This document shows, piece after piece, positions 1 through 6,727 of a stretch of DNA of 6,727 bases. Each line of letters starts with the position of its first letter. The first letter of the stretch is position 1. Origin of the DNA: Thermoflexales bacterium (GTDB lineage: Bacteria > Chloroflexota > Anaerolineae > J036 > Brachytrichaceae); contig JAGOCU010000124.1 in assembly GCA_017998555.1 (NCBI GenBank), positions 1 to 6,727 on the forward strand. Reading direction: 5' to 3'. The position numbers and the translations under genes are program-made. Under the pieces are notes generated by a model that was not told the origin of the DNA, did not search any database, and saw only the letters and a list, made by a program, of their open reading frames with translations.

Positions 1-16
1 GATGAAACGAGCGCAT

Positions 17-40
17 GCAGGCGCGACCTTCGGGCCGCGC
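17..40 (+). repeat. REP-like 24-bp hairpin repeat, copy 1
   Basis: This copy starts GCAG and continues into an 8-bp stem, GCGCGACC, loop TTCG, GGCCGCGC, with one A.C mismatch at the sixth stem pair. It matches copy 3 (97-120) at 21 of 24 positions and the reverse complement of copy 2 (48-71) at 18 of 24. It faces copy 2 across a 7-nt spacer (41-47), the head-to-head arrangement typical of REP pairs or BIME-type elements. No gene overlaps it. It lies downstream of the GNAT gene, whose stop is at 130-132. Whether it acts in RNA 3'-end protection or is simply an interspersed element cannot be told from this window. Confidence 0.75.
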
Positions 41-47
41 AACGCCC

Positions 48-71
48 GCGCAGCCTAAAGGCTGCGCCTAC
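48..71 (-). repeat. REP-like 24-bp hairpin repeat, copy 2 (inverted)
   Basis: Read on the minus strand this copy begins GTAGGC and forms a perfect 8-bp stem, GCGCAGCC, loop TTTA, GGCTGCGC. Against copy 3 it differs at three positions. Two of these are the partners of one stem pair, so a G-C pair has become A-T and pairing is kept; the third is in the loop. It is inverted relative to copies 1 and 3. The three bases upstream of the unit on its own strand (gtt, reading into GTAGGC) resemble the flank of copy 3 (ttt), so the conserved unit may extend slightly leftwards. Confidence 0.8.
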
Positions 72-96
72 AACCGAAACACGTTATGCGCGCTTT

Positions 97-120
97 GTAG
101 GCGCGGCCTTCAGGCCGCGC
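97..120 (+). repeat. REP-like 24-bp hairpin repeat, copy 3
   Basis: This copy begins GTAGGC and forms a perfect 8-bp stem, GCGCGGCC, loop TTCA, GGCCGCGC. It ends 9 nt from the stop codon of the GNAT gene on the other strand, so it would sit immediately 3' of that coding region in the transcript. No T-tract follows the stem in either direction, so it does not look like a standard intrinsic terminator. A role in RNA 3'-end stability is possible but is an inference from position only. Confidence 0.8.
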
Positions 121-129
121 AACCGCCAA

Positions 130-636
130 TCACAGTGCCATCGAGTAGATCAGACACGGTCCGAACTCATCCGTGTGCTCGCGCTCATAGGTCATCCCGA
201 CCTTCTCGGCGACCCGTGTTGAGGCAACATTGCCGTGGGTGATCAAACAAATCAACCTCGTGAGGCCCAGCTGTTCCCTCGCATAACGAACGATACCGTG
301 GGCTACCTCGGTTGCGTACCCCTGGCCCCAGCGCTCTTTGGCGATCAGGTAGGCGAGCTCCACCTCCTGCGCACTGTCGATCGTCCAGGGAAGCAAACCG
401 CACCGGCCGAGGAATTTCCCGGTCTCACGTTCCACGGTCGCCCACAGGCCCAGCTCCGGATGCCGCGGATGACCATGTTGGTGCCACTCGAGCTCTTCCT
501 TCGTCTCCTCCAGTGTGCGCGTGCCGTCCGGGAAGTATCGCCGCATCTCGGGGTCGCGGTAGAGAGCGTATAACGGCTCAAGATCGTCAAGCTCCAGATG
601 CCGAAGCACGAGCCGATTTGTTGTGAGGATGATCAT
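130..636 (-). CDS. GNAT-family N-acetyltransferase, RimJ/RimL type (Acetyltransf_3)
   Basis: The 168-residue product is a complete cytoplasmic GNAT enzyme, expected to move an acetyl group from acetyl-CoA to an amine. The acceptor is not predictable; relatives act on ribosomal protein N-termini, other proteins or small molecules. The N-terminus, LTTNRLVLRHLELDD at residues 4-18, is the standard RimJ/RimL opening. The acetyl-CoA loop is WGQGYATE at 103-110, preceded by the beta-4 strand VELAYLI (92-98). The C-terminal core has N136-V-A-S139 followed by R-V-A-E-K-V-G-M (141-148), the usual N-x-x-S...EK-x-G signature. Length is typical. I chose the ATG at 634-636 because family homology starts there. 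The frame continues upstream to an ATG at 706-708, but those 24 extra residues are encoded mostly by the palindrome at 648-705 and are Arg-rich and unlike the family. No strong Shine-Dalgarno is visible; only GGAAA abuts the ATG. It lies 76 nt downstream of the LamG gene on the same strand, with no evident functional link. Confidence 0.93.
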   Translation of the reverse strand: MIILTTNRLVLRHLELDDLEPLYALYRDPEMRRYFPDGTRTLEETKEELEWHQHGHPRHPELGLWATVERETGKFLGRCGLLPWTIDSAQEVELAYLIAKERWGQGYATEVAHGIVRYAREQLGLTRLICLITHGNVASTRVAEKVGMTYEREHTDEFGPCLIYSMAL

Positions 637-647
637 TTTCCGACATC

Positions 648-705
648 TTCGGATACGACCTTCGCCGGTCCGGCGTAGGCCGGACCGGCGAAGGTCGTAT
701 CCGAA
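648..705. repeat. Perfect 27-bp inverted repeat with 4-nt loop
   Basis: The left arm (648-674, starting TTCGGATACGACC) is the exact reverse complement of the right arm (679-705, ending GGTCGTATCCGAA), with the loop GTAG at 675-678. All 27 pairs match. Each arm also holds a nearly self-complementary core, CCGGTCCGG at 665-673 and CCGGACCGG at 680-688, so alternative folds are possible. The element fills the gap between the LamG stop (713-715) and the GNAT start (634-636), ending 7 nt from the former and 11 nt from the latter. It has no T-run on either side, so it is not a canonical intrinsic terminator. It may be a repeat-family member or small palindromic insertion, an RNA processing or stability hairpin, or a Rho-independent-like attenuator of low efficiency. 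Confidence 0.95.
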
Positions 706-712
706 CAACTCC

Positions 713-3700
713 CTACCTCACAATCCGCGGCAACCAGCTCCGGGCCGTGATCGGCGGCGGATTTCCATTGACATCCACCGTTGCGCAGTTCCCCAGCCGG
801 TCGCAGGCCGTGAACGTGGCGTTCGCGGGCAGTTGCCCGCTGATGCCGCAGATCAGCTCAAGGCCCACCAGACGCGACGCGCCGGCCAGACGGGCATCCT
901 GTGGCTGCAGGCCGAGATACCACGGCGACCCGAAGTACGTGGGCGTGCTGGAGGTAAGCCCGGTGCAGGCCGCTGGCATCGTCACGGCATCGACGTCCAA
1001 CGAGAAGTCCGACGCCTTCAGGCGATAGATGTAGTTCAGTCCTGGCGTTGTGGACAGCACAAGCCGCGGCGGCAGGGTGTCGACCATGCCGCTCCAGGCC
1101 GGTTTGGGCTCGGCATTGAGATTGCCCGCCACGTCGCGGCCGCGGGTCTTGACCGCGTAGAAGCCCTCCAGCTTGGGCGGGATCGAAGCGCTCCACGTCG
1201 TCGCCGAGATCGCCGCGCCGCCTGCGTTGATCGCCGCGGCCTGCCAGCCGGTGCGCGCCATCGCGCCCAACTCAAGGTCCGACAACGCGCGCCTGAAGAT
1301 CTGAAGATCGTCAACGGCGGTCTGGACCGACTGCGTGGGCTCAAACACCCCGAGCCAGTTGAAGTCCTGATTGATGATCGGCGCGGGCGGCACAACGGTG
1401 TGCCGCAATGCGCCGTTCTGGTAGGTGAGCAGCCGCGCGCCATCCCACACGATCGCGTAGTGATTCCAGCCGCTCGTTGACGCCAGCGGCGCAACGTAGC
1501 TGTTCCCGCCAAAGCCATGGGTGAGGGTGCCGTTGACCGCCGAGAACTGGGCATAGTACGGGGGCGGCCAGTCGTTTTGCGTCGGGGCCATGTAGAACAT
1601 ACTCGTTCCCGCCCCGCGCAGCCAGAAGGCCGCCGTCCACGGGCTGCCGTCGCGGGGAAGCACGCCCTGGCCCACCCGCGCGCTGACTTCGAGCGCCTGG
1701 CTCGGGCTGAACTGCACGCCGTAGCCGCCGGCGATGCCCGGGGTGCTGAAGTCGGACGCGCCGCCCCCGAACTGGGTGTAGGCCTGCGCATCCATGCCGC
1801 CGACTTCCTTGAAGTTGTCCTTGATGCTGATCGGCGCCTTGTCAAAGGTCACATGCAGCGTCGGCCCATCCCCCATCAGCCCCTGTACCACCGCGTCGGT
1901 TCCGATGTAGAACTGCGAGATATACAACTCGTCGATGACCCCCGAAAGCGGATGCGGCGACGCTGTTGTCGCGCCCCCGATGACCAGAGGATCATCGGTG
2001 TTGGCGATGCCCGGCTGCCCGCTGCGCGACGCCGACCACAGATACTCGCCGTTCACATAGAAGTAGACGTCGCTGGGCGTCATGTCGACCGCCACGTGAT
2101 ACCACGCATCCGGTTTTACCAGGACGGAACTCTCATAGGTGCCCACCCCAAACATCTCCACCCGCAACTTGCCGTCAGCGATGCCAAAGGCCCAGCCGTT
2201 GTTGGGGCTGGCGGCGCGATCGGTCCCGACGATGTACTGGGTGCCCGTCACCGTGTTCAGCTTGATCCAGGCCCCCGCTCCAAACGAAGTCAGGTCTGTA
2301 ATCCCAGGCGTGACACCCCGGCTGAGCCGGGAGTTGACCCCATTGAAGGAGACGCCCTGCCCGTTTCGAGTCGCGATGGCCGAAACCGGGCAGGCATTGG
2401 CCGCGCAGGTGACGGTGTAGCCGCCCGCGATGTCCAGGAAGGTGGTATCCGCGATGCCCTGCACGGCATTGTTTTCGTCAAAGGGCAGGTAGAGGAGCAC
2501 GCCATACGGCATGGGACGATTGACGAACGCCGACCCCAGGATCGGCTCGAAGGCCACTTCGACGGCGTTCACACCGGCAATGCTGCTCAATGTCGGGGCC
2601 GTGTCCGGCCGTTCGTTGACGCTGCCCGCCAGCGAGCTGCTCGCATTCAGATACTGCGCCAAGGGCTCCGCGGCAACGGCGGATGGCCCGCGCGACGCCA
2701 CCAGCGCCGCCGGTGGCGCGTTGTAGACAGTCACCTGGCTGGACGGGTCAGTGTTGTCGACCGTGAACGGCGGGATGACGCTCACCGTCTTGTTCCCCGC
2801 TGTGTCTTCAGCAATCAGCGTGCCCGAGTACACGCCGCTGGGGTTGTCGGCGGACACGACATAGTCGATCGACCACGCCCCGCCGCTGACCGCCGCGACC
2901 TGCTCGGCCGTAAGCCCGACCTCATGCCCGTTCGCGTCAATCAGCCTCACCCGCACGCCCGCCACCCCTGAGGACGGATAGCCGTCGGCCAGGAGCGGGT
3001 CCGCGACCGTGCCGCTGAACGGGATCGTCCAACGCGCCGGCGCATCCGCGATCGGCGTCGCCCGGAACGGCGTCGTGGCGCGCGGATTGAGCGTAAGCGT
3101 TGGCCCGGTCGCGTCAACATATAAGTATCGGTATTGGCTCCCCGCCCAACCCAGATTGCCGGCAGCATCCATCGCGTAGGCATCAATGCTGTAGCGACCC
3201 TCTGCCTTCGGATCAAACAACCCGCAAAAGGCGACCCCGCCGGTCGCATCGCCGCACTTGGGCGGGAACCACGAGGCTTGATCGAGCAGGCGCGAGTCTT
3301 GATAGAAATAGAGCGCTGACACGACCGGCGAATGGTCGTCGGCCGCCGTGATCAGCAACGTCGTCGTGATCATCGGTAACCACTGCTCACCGGTGGCAAC
3401 CCGTACGCTCGGTGCGGTCACATCCACGACGAATGGGGTCCGGCGCGCCTCGTCGATCCAGGTTGCCTGGTAGTTGTAGAGCGAGCGAATCTGGTCAGCG
3501 CTGACGGGTTGCCGAGTGAAGTTGAATTCGTCCATCACGCCGTCAAAGTAGCTGAGGGTGGCCGTGCCGGGGTTGCGAGCCTCGCCGTAGTCGTCCAGAT
3601 ACTCCAGCGGCAGTCCCGCGGGAACGCCCGAGGCCGCCAACGTGCCGTTGACGTAGATCCGCAGCGCGTTCCGATCGCGCTGAAAAGCGACATGCGACCA

Positions 3701-6700
3701 CTGATTCGAAGGCAGGGCCGTTGCCGCAGCGATGAATTGGCCGGCCGTGTTGTACAGGGTTGGCTTGCCATCCACCAGGCCCATCCAGATCGTCCCGGTC
3801 AGGATGGTGCCGAATATTGGCCGATACGTCGGGCTGCCGTTGCCGGTTGTGTTACGCGGGTAGACCCAGCCCATGACCGTGTAGGTGATATTTAGGGTCT
3901 CAAGCCGTTCACCGCCGGCGCTCGAGTTAAGAGATTGGTTCTGTCCGTTGAAGGCAAATCCGCCGTAGACTTGCCCCGCATCTTCCGCCGGGTCAAAGAT
4001 CGTGCGCGCACCAGGCGCCTCGGCCAGGCTGTCCATGTGCCGAATGTGCTCGGGCGCGCGGACGTATTCGTATATCCCGCCACTCGGCCCGCCGCCATTG
4101 CTTGGCAGGATGCCGACTTCGTCGACCATGCCCTTGAAGAAGTTGCTCGGCACACCGCCCGAATCCCATTCCTGTCCGATGGAGAAGCGGCCATTGGCGT
4201 CGGGCACTGCCGCCGTGGCGAACACGTGGGCCACCTGCCCGTTGACGAACAGCTTGTCCTCGCCCGCAAAGTTGTAGTTGACGTCGAGCCACAGGTGCAG
4301 CCACGCATCCCGCGGATAGCTGAGGGGTGATGTGGTCTGACTGATCCCATCAAAGTAGCGAATCCGGTAACGGTCGCTTGGGTCGCCCGGAAAGGCCACA
4401 ATCCCCAGCAACAGGCGGTTTTCATAGTTTGGCCCATTGAAGCTGAAAATGTACTGCTCGGTGTTGTACGCCGAGAAGTCCATGTCGGGCTTGATCCAGC
4501 CGCCAAACGAAAAGAAGTTGGTCGAGACCGCCGCCGTGTGGGCGAGCCCGCTGACGGCGTCCGAGGTGATGTAGTCGTTCACCCCGTCAAAGCGGACGGC
4601 CACATTGTCCCGGCCGGGCAGACCGGTGACCGGGCAACTCGTGCCACTGCACACGGCGGTCACTCGGGCCAGCTCATCGGCAAACTGCCGGGCGGCCGGG
4701 CGCTCATCGAGCTTGAAGCGGGCGACGGCGGTATTGCTCTGATACACGTTCGTGACATCGGATTGGGACAGCGCCCGCCGATACAGCCGGAAGTCCTTGA
4801 GATCGCCAACGTAGGGCACCGAGTTGTTATCGAACGTGTAGGTGAAGGTGCCCGTATCGTTGTAGCCGGTCCAGAAGCCGCACGTGCTGGGGCTGGTTGG
4901 CAGGGTGGAGACCGTCCGCACGGCGTTCGCATACGACTGGTCGACCGTCGACATGAACTTCCAGGGCAGATAGTCGGTGCCGATCATGAGTTCATCATCA
5001 CCGTCGCAGGTCGTCTGGTCGCTGCCGTCCGGGTCGTTTTCGCACACGCTCAGAAAGGCGCTGTCCGTAAACTCGCGCCAGCCCGTGCTGATCGGGAAGG
5101 ATGCCCCATCGGTGCCCGAGCCGGCCCAGTACAGGGTGTTGGCGTTGTTGTTGGGCGTCCAGTAATTGAAGGTGTATTCGCCATCGCCAATGCCGTCCGC
5201 CTCGCAGAACAGGTCGAACTTGTCCACCCGGAAGCGCGCGCTCTGCGACGAACGCCCGATGTCGAAGCGCTGGGTAGCGCTGCCTGGCCGGCTGCTGCCG
5301 AAGTTCAGCGAGCCTCTATTGACATTGTCGACAAACACGGTCGCGATCGAGTTGCCCCCGTTGTTACGAACAAAGCTGACGACATAGTGATGCCAGTTGC
5401 CGTCATTTGGAATCGCGTTCGCGAGATCCTGATACACCCAGGCGCTCCCAGTCCCATAGCCGAAGCGCAGGGTCGTGCCAATCTGCTGGACAGAGGGATA
5501 GGCGTTGACGTCGCCGCTCTGGTATCCCATCACGCCGCGGATGTAGGCGACTGCGAACGGATCCGGCTGCAGCCAGAAGGACAAGGTGAAATCGGTGCTG
5601 CTGAGGTTGTAGTTGGCGTTGTCGGGAATCTCGCGCCGATCGCTGACTTTGCCCTCGAAACCCAGGGGCGCGCTGTTGCGATATACCAGCGCCACGTCCT
5701 GGCCCGTCTCGGGCTTGTAGGGCACATCAACGATGGCGCCGAGCGACTGCGTGATCGTGTAGTCGCCTGAAGCCGGCACCGTGTTGAAGGTCAGCGTCTG
5801 GACATTGGTTGGCAACACCTGGCGCGGAGACACCATCACGTTGCGGGCGGTCGAGGCCCCGCTCAGGAAGCCCGGCACGTTTGTCTGCAGCACGCCTTCG
5901 ATATTGCGCACCAGCAGCTTGCTCTCCAATTCCGTCTCATACAGCGCCGGCGCCTGAGCGGTCAGGGTGGCGTCATCCAGATTGACCATGCTGTATAGCG
6001 CGCGCAGCATGCCATTCGCATCGAGAGCCTGTCCAAACACGGCCACCTCGTCGAGGGAACCGACCCAGGGCTCGTCGAGCGACTCCGAGCGGACCACGCT
6101 CCCCGCGCCGATGAGGACTTTGTCATTGGGCGACACGTTCACGCCCGAGATCGCGCGGCTGATCGTTTCCTTCAGCGCGCCATTGACAAAGAAGCGGGCC
6201 TCGGTGTTGGGCCCATTTGGCGCGATGGCGACGCCGACATGCGTCCATACCCCCAGTGGGATGGCGCTCAGGGCGGTGCCGTTGAAGTCTTGCAGGTTAT
6301 AGGCGGTAAAGAGCAGATTCCCATTGTCAATGCCAAAGCTGAATCCATTCACCGAGCGCGTGCGGGCGATGCTGATGATGCGATGCCGGCCGGCCAGATT
6401 GTCCGGCTTGACCCAGGCGGAGATTGAGAATCCCGTTTTCAGCCCGTTGATCCGCGCCATATACGGCAATGAAACAACGTCATTGCCGTCGAAATGCGCG
6501 GCATTGACCGCCAGACCGCTCACCCCTGTCACGGGGCAGGCCGGGTCGGAACAACTCCCCCTTTCCTTCCGGTTTGGCCCGCTTGTGTCGGCAAAGGTGC
6601 CTGCATTGGCGCCCTCGTCAAAGCGCATCAGGAGCAGCGCCGAGTCCGTTTCGCGCAGGTTGGCCTCGTAGCGGGCGATCGCGCCATCGCTGGATGCAAA

Positions 6701-6727
6701 GGGACTGCTGCCCAGCGCCCGCTCGCG
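713..6727 (-). CDS. Giant multidomain LamG-like/Ig-like surface or secreted protein (5' partial)
   Basis: 2004 residues are visible; the frame runs past the right edge, so start and signal peptide are missing. Residue numbers here count from the Met at 6626-6628, which is internal: it sits in the first strand of a LamG domain (LLLMRFDEG) with 33 more in-frame residues before it. LamG-like jellyroll domains, probably for adhesion or carbohydrate binding outside the cell, are at about 1-214, 311-630, 634-862, 868-1053, 1376-1586 and 1588-1792. Their recurring marks are a W-[VIL]-x-P-like strand (WVKPD, WLQPD, WIKPD, WVYPR, WIKLN, WLRGA), F/Y-V-N-G-like turns (FVNG, FVDN, FVNG, YVNG, YVNG, YQNG), and a closing D-[ED] or D-L strand (SLDEVAVF, DLKDFRLY, MVDEVGI, VMDEFNF, VIDELYI, AVDDLQIF). 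Ig-like modules lie at 1066-1172 (DAAGNLG) and 1173-1293 (DTAGNK), and a Cys-containing Ig-like region at 1795-1956 (DVAGNL, DRLGNC). Domain 2 carries an insert of about 140 residues. The C-terminus, SWLPRIVR, has no LPxTG motif or membrane helix. The stop is TAG at 713-715. The exact ligand cannot be inferred. Confidence 0.93.
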   Translation of the reverse strand, partial: RERALGSSPFASSDGAIARYEANLRETDSALLLMRFDEGANAGTFADTSGPNRKERGSCSDPACPVTGVSGLAVNAAHFDGNDVVSLPYMARINGLKTGFSISAWVKPDNLAGRHRIISIARTRSVNGFSFGIDNGNLLFTAYNLQDFNGTALSAIPLGVWTHVGVAIAPNGPNTEARFFVNGALKETISRAISGVNVSPNDKVLIGAGSVVRSESLDEPWVGSLDEVAVFGQALDANGMLRALYSMVNLDDATLTAQAPALYETELESKLLVRNIEGVLQTNVPGFLSGASTARNVMVSPRQVLPTNVQTLTFNTVPASGDYTITQSLGAIVDVPYKPETGQDVALVYRNSAPLGFEGKVSDRREIPDNANYNLSSTDFTLSFWLQPDPFAVAYIRGVMGYQSGDVNAYPSVQQIGTTLRFGYGTGSAWVYQDLANAIPNDGNWHHYVVSFVRNNGGNSIATVFVDNVNRGSLNFGSSRPGSATQRFDIGRSSQSARFRVDKFDLFCEADGIGDGEYTFNYWTPNNNANTLYWAGSGTDGASFPISTGWREFTDSAFLSVCENDPDGSDQTTCDGDDELMIGTDYLPWKFMSTVDQSYANAVRTVSTLPTSPSTCGFWTGYNDTGTFTYTFDNNSVPYVGDLKDFRLYRRALSQSDVTNVYQSNTAVARFKLDERPAARQFADELARVTAVCSGTSCPVTGLPGRDNVAVRFDGVNDYITSDAVSGLAHTAAVSTNFFSFGGWIKPDMDFSAYNTEQYIFSFNGPNYENRLLLGIVAFPGDPSDRYRIRYFDGISQTTSPLSYPRDAWLHLWLDVNYNFAGEDKLFVNGQVAHVFATAAVPDANGRFSIGQEWDSGGVPSNFFKGMVDEVGILPSNGGGPSGGIYEYVRAPEHIRHMDSLAEAPGARTIFDPAEDAGQVYGGFAFNGQNQSLNSSAGGERLETLNITYTVMGWVYPRNTTGNGSPTYRPIFGTILTGTIWMGLVDGKPTLYNTAGQFIAAATALPSNQWSHVAFQRDRNALRIYVNGTLAASGVPAGLPLEYLDDYGEARNPGTATLSYFDGVMDEFNFTRQPVSADQIRSLYNYQATWIDEARRTPFVVDVTAPSVRVATGEQWLPMITTTLLITAADDHSPVVSALYFYQDSRLLDQASWFPPKCGDATGGVAFCGLFDPKAEGRYSIDAYAMDAAGNLGWAGSQYRYLYVDATGPTLTLNPRATTPFRATPIADAPARWTIPFSGTVADPLLADGYPSSGVAGVRVRLIDANGHEVGLTAEQVAAVSGGAWSIDYVVSADNPSGVYSGTLIAEDTAGNKTVSVIPPFTVDNTDPSSQVTVYNAPPAALVASRGPSAVAAEPLAQYLNASSSLAGSVNERPDTAPTLSSIAGVNAVEVAFEPILGSAFVNRPMPYGVLLYLPFDENNAVQGIADTTFLDIAGGYTVTCAANACPVSAIATRNGQGVSFNGVNSRLSRGVTPGITDLTSFGAGAWIKLNTVTGTQYIVGTDRAASPNNGWAFGIADGKLRVEMFGVGTYESSVLVKPDAWYHVAVDMTPSDVYFYVNGEYLWSASRSGQPGIANTDDPLVIGGATTASPHPLSGVIDELYISQFYIGTDAVVQGLMGDGPTLHVTFDKAPISIKDNFKEVGGMDAQAYTQFGGGASDFSTPGIAGGYGVQFSPSQALEVSARVGQGVLPRDGSPWTAAFWLRGAGTSMFYMAPTQNDWPPPYYAQFSAVNGTLTHGFGGNSYVAPLASTSGWNHYAIVWDGARLLTYQNGALRHTVVPPAPIINQDFNWLGVFEPTQSVQTAVDDLQIFRRALSDLELGAMARTGWQAAAINAGGAAISATTWSASIPPKLEGFYAVKTRGRDVAGNLNAEPKPAWSGMVDTLPPRLVLSTTPGLNYIYRLKASDFSLDVDAVTMPAACTGLTSSTPTYFGSPWYLGLQPQDARLAGASRLVGLELICGISGQLPANATFTACDRLGNCATVDVNGNPPPITARSWLPRIVR
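4820..5233 (-). other. Cys/Asp-rich module inserted in the second LamG domain
   Basis: Residues 466-603 (numbered from the Met at 6626-6628) separate the strand ending FDIGRSSQSA from the closing strand VGDLKDFRLYRRAL. In ordinary LamG domains these two elements are only a few residues apart. The insert has four Cys (475, 529, 541, 583), an aromatic-rich first half, and an acidic loop at 530-546 (ENDPDGSDQTTCDGDDE) that could bind calcium. The segments KFDLFCEADGIGDGEY and CDGDDELMIG look like paired strands of a beta-sandwich with a D-x-x-x-D-E pattern. I do not recognise the family. Boundaries are estimates to within about 10 residues. Confidence 0.6.

Noticed and set aside
17..120. CRISPR array
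   Set aside because: There are only three 24-bp units in mixed orientation with unequal spacers of 7 and 25 nt, and the units differ from each other. This fits REP-like elements, not CRISPR.
15..242. 75-codon plus-strand open frame
   Set aside because: It runs through all three hairpin repeats and then antisense into the acetyltransferase. It shows no domain.
648..705. Palindrome as a canonical Rho-independent terminator
   Set aside because: No run of T follows the stem in either direction, and the stem is far longer than usual. Structure alone does not support that call.
637..708. Upstream ATG extending the acetyltransferase by 24 residues
   Set aside because: The extra codons lie mostly within the perfect palindrome, give an Arg-rich sequence foreign to GNAT enzymes, and precede the standard family N-terminus.
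623..1480. 285-codon plus-strand open frame
   Set aside because: It runs through the palindrome and then antisense to the LamG 3' end in the same codon register. Its product is Arg-rich and shows no domain.
1517..2971. 484-codon plus-strand open frame opposite the LamG gene
   Set aside because: Its codons align exactly with those of the minus-strand LamG frame, a common side effect of GC-rich codon use. The product is Arg/Ala/Gly/Asp/His-rich with no recognisable domain.
4538..5770. 410-codon plus-strand open frame opposite the LamG gene
   Set aside because: It is also codon-aligned antisense to the LamG frame, and its product is low-complexity Val/Ala/Gly/Arg without any family marks.
6626..6628. 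Met codon as the start of the LamG gene
   Set aside because: It falls inside the first strand of a LamG domain, and the frame continues open to the window edge with matching sequence (SALLL).

Overview
The window is GC-rich bacterial DNA holding two minus-strand genes and some short palindromic repeats. Nearly nine tenths of it (713 to the right edge) is one open reading frame for a giant surface or secreted-type protein built from LamG-like (concanavalin A-like, jellyroll) domains and Ig-like modules. The frame is still open at base 6727, so the N-terminus, with any signal peptide and the true start, lies outside the window. The domain style (paired LamG units with a C-x4-C-P-V motif, interleaved Ig-like modules with a GN motif, and a short C-terminal W-L-P-R-I-V-R tail) and the hairpin-type interspersed repeats recall large exported proteins of Chloroflexota such as Anaerolineae, Caldilineae or Ardenticatenia. 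That assignment is an inference from memory and has not been tested by a search.

Layout from left to right. Bases 17-120 carry three copies of a 24-bp hairpin repeat, two facing each other and a third nearby. Bases 130-636 encode a 168-residue GNAT acetyltransferase of the RimJ/RimL type. Bases 648-705 are a perfect 27-bp inverted repeat with a 4-nt loop, filling almost the whole gap between the two genes. Bases 713-6727 are the LamG giant: six LamG-like domains, two Ig-like modules between the fourth and fifth, and a Cys-containing Ig-like region at the C-terminus.

Nothing suggests that the two genes share a pathway. They are co-directional and 76 nt apart, but the strong hairpin between them could insulate them at the RNA level. 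The most notable observations are the alternating A/B pattern of the LamG domains, a Cys- and Asp-rich module of about 140 residues inserted inside the second LamG domain, the perfect palindrome next to the GNAT start, and a compensatory base-pair change among the 24-bp repeats. No RNA genes, CRISPR arrays, transposases or classical promoters or terminators were recognised.
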